From an uncultured Lachnospiraceae bacterium (GTDB lineage Bacteria > Bacillota > Clostridia > Lachnospirales > Lachnospiraceae), in NCBI GenBank assembly GCA_900554925.1, contig USJG01000094.1, forward strand, positions 1 to 8,816: a DNA stretch of 8,816 bases, in the 5' to 3' direction. Under the pieces are notes generated by a model. That model was not told where the DNA came from, ran no database searches, and saw nothing but the letters and a program-made list of their open reading frames with translations. Made by a program: the position numbers and the translations under genes. Positions 6,580 to 8,816 of this stretch are shown here, in pieces; position 1 is the stretch's first letter; the number at the start of each line of letters is the position of its first letter.

Positions 6580-6588
6580 GAGGCACAA

Positions 6589-6879
6589 ATGACAAGTAAA
6601 CAACGTTCATATTTAAAAGGACTTGCGATGAATATTGATCCGGTCTTTCAAATTGGGAAATCCGGTCTTACCCCTGAAGTTTCCGAGGCCGTAAGAGAAG
6701 CCTTTAACACCAGGGAATTAGTAAAGATCGCAGTGCTTAAAAACTGTTTTGAAGACCCCAGACAGATGGCACAGATGCTTGCAGACAGAACAGGTTCACA
6801 GGTGGTACAGGTAATCGGAAAAAAAATTGTTCTTTACAAAGAAAATAAAGATCATAAAAAAATAGAACTTCCCAAATAA
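6589..6879 (+). CDS. yhbY: YhbY-family CRM-domain RNA-binding protein
   Basis: YhbY (YqeI in Bacillus) is a single CRM domain that binds RNA and is associated with pre-50S particles in E. coli, so a role in large-subunit assembly is likely. The 96-residue product has the family's usual length. It opens with MTSKQRSYLKGLAMNIDPVF, contains the IGKSGL loop typical of CRM domains at residues 22-27, and continues with the helix LTPEVSEAVREAFNTRELVK and the closing strand VVQVIGKKIVLYK. The gene starts nine bases after the obgE stop with GGAGG in between, so it is translated from the same mRNA. This neighbourhood matches Obg and RsfS, which also act on the 50S subunit. Confidence 0.95.
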   Translation: MTSKQRSYLKGLAMNIDPVFQIGKSGLTPEVSEAVREAFNTRELVKIAVLKNCFEDPRQMAQMLADRTGSQVVQVIGKKIVLYKENKDHKKIELPK

Positions 6880-6902
6880 ATATTTAAGGATGGCATAAAA
6901 TT

Positions 6903-7514
6903 ATGGGTAAAAAAATTGGCATTATGGGCGGTACCTTTAATCCTGTTCACAATGGACATTTAATGCTGGCGGAATCAGCAAGAGAGATTTTAAGGCTTGA
7001 CAGGATTATTTTTATGCCCAACGGAAACCCTTATATGAAAAATACTTCCTCCCTGTTAAGCGGAGAGGAAAGAATGCATATGATAGAGCTTGCCATAGAA
7101 GGAAATCCCTATTTTTCCTCCTCCAGTATTGAAATTGATAAGGAAGGACCTACCTATACCTGCGAGACATTGGCTGCGCTTAAAGAGCAAAACAGCGAGG
7201 ATCAATACTATTTTATTATGGGTGCTGACAGTCTGCTTATGCTGGAGAGTTGGAAAAATCCCGATTATATTTTGCGCAACTGCGTTATCGTGGCTGCTGT
7301 GCGGGGAACTGGAACAGAAGAAAAAATAGAAAAGATCGCAGGCCATTTAATCTATGAATATCAGGCAGACATCAGAATACTTCCTGCCAGATATATTGAT
7401 ATTGCGTCCTCCGACATTCGCCATAAAATTAAAGAAGGAAATTCCATCCGCTATATGGTTCCTGAAAAAGTGCTGGCATATATCCAGGAAAATGGACTCT
7501 ATGGCTTTAAATAA
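6903..7514 (+). CDS. nadD: Nicotinate-nucleotide adenylyltransferase
   Basis: NadD transfers AMP from ATP to nicotinate mononucleotide to give deamido-NAD, a shared step of de novo and salvage NAD synthesis in the cytoplasm. The 203-residue protein has the nucleotidyltransferase signature GGTFNPVHNGH at residues 9-19, with H16 and H19 as the conserved HxGH-type histidines. The second signature near the C-terminus, of ISSTxIR type, appears as IASSDIR at 167-173. The middle part FIMGADSLLMLESWKNP is typical of NadD rather than of NMN or pantetheine adenylyltransferases. The ATG at 6903 has a modest AAGGA upstream. The nadD-yqeK-rsfS order is the one known from Bacillus and many Clostridia. Confidence 0.97.
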   Translation: MGKKIGIMGGTFNPVHNGHLMLAESAREILRLDRIIFMPNGNPYMKNTSSLLSGEERMHMIELAIEGNPYFSSSSIEIDKEGPTYTCETLAALKEQNSEDQYYFIMGADSLLMLESWKNPDYILRNCVIVAAVRGTGTEEKIEKIAGHLIYEYQADIRILPARYIDIASSDIRHKIKEGNSIRYMVPEKVLAYIQENGLYGFK

Positions 7515-7522
7515 GAGGTGAT
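7515..7522 (+). promoter_or_regulatory. Ribosome binding site that fixes the yqeK start
   Basis: GAGGTGAT begins directly after the nadD stop codon (7512-7514). Its core GAGGTG ends six bases before TTG at 7527, the usual spacing. A GTG at 7518 sits inside this site, so it cannot plausibly be both start codon and Shine-Dalgarno. Confidence 0.75.
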
Positions 7523-7526
7523 AAAT

Positions 7527-8114
7527 TTGAAGACTTCTGATATAAAAAAAATCAGAAAAAAACTGGAAAAATCATTGGATCCCAAGAGATATGAGCATAC
7601 ATTGGGCGTTGCCTATACAGCCAGCGCGCTGGCCATGAGCAGTGGTGAAAATCCGGAAAAAGCCTTGCTTGCCGGGCTTTTACATGATTGTGCCAAATGT
7701 ATGAGTAACGAAAAAAAAATATCTGTCTGTGAGAAAAATAAGATTACAATTACAGAAATCGAAAGAAAAAATCCTTTCCTGCTTCATGCAAAGGCGGGAT
7801 GTTATCTTGCGAAAAAGCATTTTCATATTCACGATACAGATGTGTTAAATGCCATTTTGTATCATACTACCGGAAGGCCCCGGATGTCTTTTCTCGAAAA
7901 GATTATCTACATTGCAGATTATATTGAACCGGGGAGAAAACATGCTCCTAATCTTTCAGAAGTCCGAAGAATGGCCTTTCAGGATTTAGACGCCGCGTTG
8001 CTACAGATACTAAGTGACATTTTAGACTACCTGAAAAGCAGCAGCGTTCCCATTGACCCAATGACTCAGGAAACCTATGATTATTATATTGCGCAAAAGA
8101 GGGCGCAGAATTAA
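7527..8114 (+). CDS. yqeK: YqeK-type HD-domain phosphohydrolase (symmetrical Ap4A hydrolase)
   Basis: YqeK proteins are metal-dependent HD-domain enzymes that split diadenosine tetraphosphate symmetrically into two ADP, limiting this stress-linked nucleotide in Gram-positive bacteria. With the TTG start at 7527 the protein has 195 residues. The HD ligands are visible as H24 (in RYEHTLGVA), H53-D54 (in GLLHDCAK) and D131 (in YIADYIEPGRK); the HAKAG and ILYHTTGRP blocks between them are typical of the family. I prefer TTG over an upstream GTG at 7518 because the GTG lies within the Shine-Dalgarno sequence; the difference is only three residues. The gene follows nadD after 12 bases. No LytR-type gene lies between yqeK and rsfS, unlike some Clostridia. 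Confidence 0.93.
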   Translation: MKTSDIKKIRKKLEKSLDPKRYEHTLGVAYTASALAMSSGENPEKALLAGLLHDCAKCMSNEKKISVCEKNKITITEIERKNPFLLHAKAGCYLAKKHFHIHDTDVLNAILYHTTGRPRMSFLEKIIYIADYIEPGRKHAPNLSEVRRMAFQDLDAALLQILSDILDYLKSSSVPIDPMTQETYDYYIAQKRAQN

Positions 8115-8138
8115 ATGACCCTTTGGAAAGGAGAAAAA

Positions 8139-8519
8139 ATGGCAGATTTATCTACAGAAAAAGTAAAAAAAATGGCTAAAATTACCATAGAAGCCCTGGA
8201 AGATAAAAAGGCGGAGGATATTAAGGTAATTGACATCAGTCAGGTTTCCGTACTGGCAGATTACTTCATTATTGCCAACGGAAGCAACAGAAGCCAGATA
8301 CAGGCGCTTTCTGACGCAGTGGAAGAAAAGCTTGGAAGGGCAGGGTATCCCTTAAGGCAGATAGAAGGTTATGATAACGCCAGTTGGGTACTGCTTGATT
8401 TTGGCGATATAATAATTCATATTTTTGATCGTGAAAACAGGCTCTTTTATGACCTTGAAAGAATCTGGTGTGACGGAAAAAGTATGGATGCCAGGGAGTT
8501 TAAAGTTGAAAATGACTAA
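8139..8519 (+). CDS. rsfS: Ribosomal silencing factor RsfS
   Basis: RsfS (DUF143, YqeL in Bacillus, Iojap-related) binds L14 on the 50S subunit and blocks joining with the 30S, lowering translation when nutrients fall. The 126-residue product shows the family pattern: VSVLADYFIIANGSNRSQ at residues 36-53 and ASWVLLDFGDIIIHIF at 81-96. I start it at the ATG at 8139, because AAAGGAG at 8127-8133 precedes it at correct spacing and the MADLSTEK start fits the family. An earlier in-frame ATG at 8115, directly after the yqeK stop, has no ribosome binding site of its own and would add eight residues. It is the last plus-strand gene and ends at a terminator. Confidence 0.95.
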   Translation: MADLSTEKVKKMAKITIEALEDKKAEDIKVIDISQVSVLADYFIIANGSNRSQIQALSDAVEEKLGRAGYPLRQIEGYDNASWVLLDFGDIIIHIFDRENRLFYDLERIWCDGKSMDAREFKVEND

Positions 8520-8524
8520 CTGAT

Positions 8525-8561
8525 AAAAGGAACCGGCAAATAGAAATCCGGTTCCTTTTTT
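8525..8561. terminator. Bidirectional intrinsic terminator between rsfS and the DUF378 gene
   Basis: A perfect 12-bp stem pairs 8525-8536 (AAAAGGAACCGG) with 8548-8559 (CCGGTTCCTTTT), with an 11-nt loop and six T at 8556-8561. The A-run opening the left arm gives a T-run on the opposite strand, so it can also stop transcription of the convergent minus-strand gene, though with a shorter U-tract. Confidence 0.88.
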
Positions 8562-8582
8562 GTGCCTGCACGAAGCATCCCT

Positions 8583-8801
8583 TTAATTTCTGTTTTTGTC
8601 CATGCCGCCTGCATACATATAAAACGAAATCAGATAAAGCCCGCTGATACCGACTACCGCATAGATGATTCTGGATAACCAGGTCATGTTTCCAAAGATA
8701 AATGAAACAAGGTCAAATGAAAAGAATCCTATAAGTCCCCAATTGACTGCACCTATGATAGCGATTGTAAGAGCAACACAATCGAGATATTTATTGTTCA
8801 T
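8583..8801 (-). CDS. DUF378 (YuzA-like) small membrane protein
   Basis: The 72-residue protein matches the DUF378 family, small integral membrane proteins of unknown function that are common in Firmicutes. It has two predicted membrane segments, at about residues 5-27 and 42-62, and the family's characteristic AVNWGLIG block at 18-25, followed by FDLVSFIFG and the LSRIIYAVVGISGLYLI second helix. The short charged tail GGMDKNRN is probably outside the bilayer. The start is set at 8801 because GGAGGTG on the minus strand (8808-8814) precedes this ATG by six bases. An ATG at the very window edge (8816) would place that site inside the coding region. The promoter would lie beyond the window. The gene runs convergently to rsfS and is probably unrelated to the ribosome cluster. 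Confidence 0.9.
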   Translation of the reverse strand: MNNKYLDCVALTIAIIGAVNWGLIGFFSFDLVSFIFGNMTWLSRIIYAVVGISGLYLISFYMYAGGMDKNRN

Positions 8802-8816
8802 TTTGCACACCTCCAT

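Noticed and set aside
8115..8138. Earlier ATG start for rsfS directly after the yqeK stop
   Set aside because: It has no ribosome binding site, while the ATG at 8139 has AAAGGAG at proper distance and fits the family start.
8802..8816. Earlier minus-strand ATG of the DUF378 gene at the window edge
   Set aside because: Using it would translate the Shine-Dalgarno GGAGGTG. The ATG at 8801 is correctly spaced from that site and begins like other DUF378 proteins.

Overview
The window looks like chromosomal DNA from a low-to-medium-GC Gram-positive anaerobe of the class Clostridia, probably close to Lachnospiraceae. This is inferred from the gene order, the strong AGGAGG-type ribosome binding sites, and a ribosomal protein L27 that carries the Firmicutes N-terminal extension next to its Prp processing protease. 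No mobile elements, CRISPR arrays, tRNAs or rRNAs are seen. Species cannot be named from the sequence alone.

Layout: positions 2-169 are the 3' end of an SGNH/GDSL-type hydrolase, closed by a terminator whose stem begins inside the gene. A clear sigma-A promoter (272-300) then starts an overlapping three-gene unit: a TIGR03960-type radical SAM protein (349-2229), its TIGR03936/DUF2344 partner (2226-2951) and a short RNase E/G (2939-4138). A second, near-consensus extended -10 promoter (4148-4176) and a structured L21-type leader precede rplU, prp (ysxB) and rpmA, which end at an intrinsic terminator (5217-5250). After it come obgE, yhbY, nadD, yqeK and rsfS, tightly spaced on the same strand with no evident promoter of their own. 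A bidirectional terminator (8525-8561) separates them from a convergent small membrane protein gene (DUF378, 8583-8801, minus strand).

How the genes work together: most of the window concerns ribosome production and RNA handling. It encodes L21 and L27, the protease that matures L27, the 50S assembly GTPase Obg, the 50S-associated CRM protein YhbY, the ribosomal silencing factor RsfS, and an RNase E/G endonuclease. NadD (NAD synthesis) and YqeK (Ap4A hydrolysis) add nucleotide metabolism. The least understood part is the radical SAM/DUF2344 pair, translationally coupled to the RNase. It is a conserved clostridial arrangement whose chemistry, as far as I know, is not established, and it is the best candidate here for an undescribed system. 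The rest is a well-preserved conserved locus; its main oddities are the missing Zn-link in the RNase, the terminator before obgE, and three start codons that need correcting.
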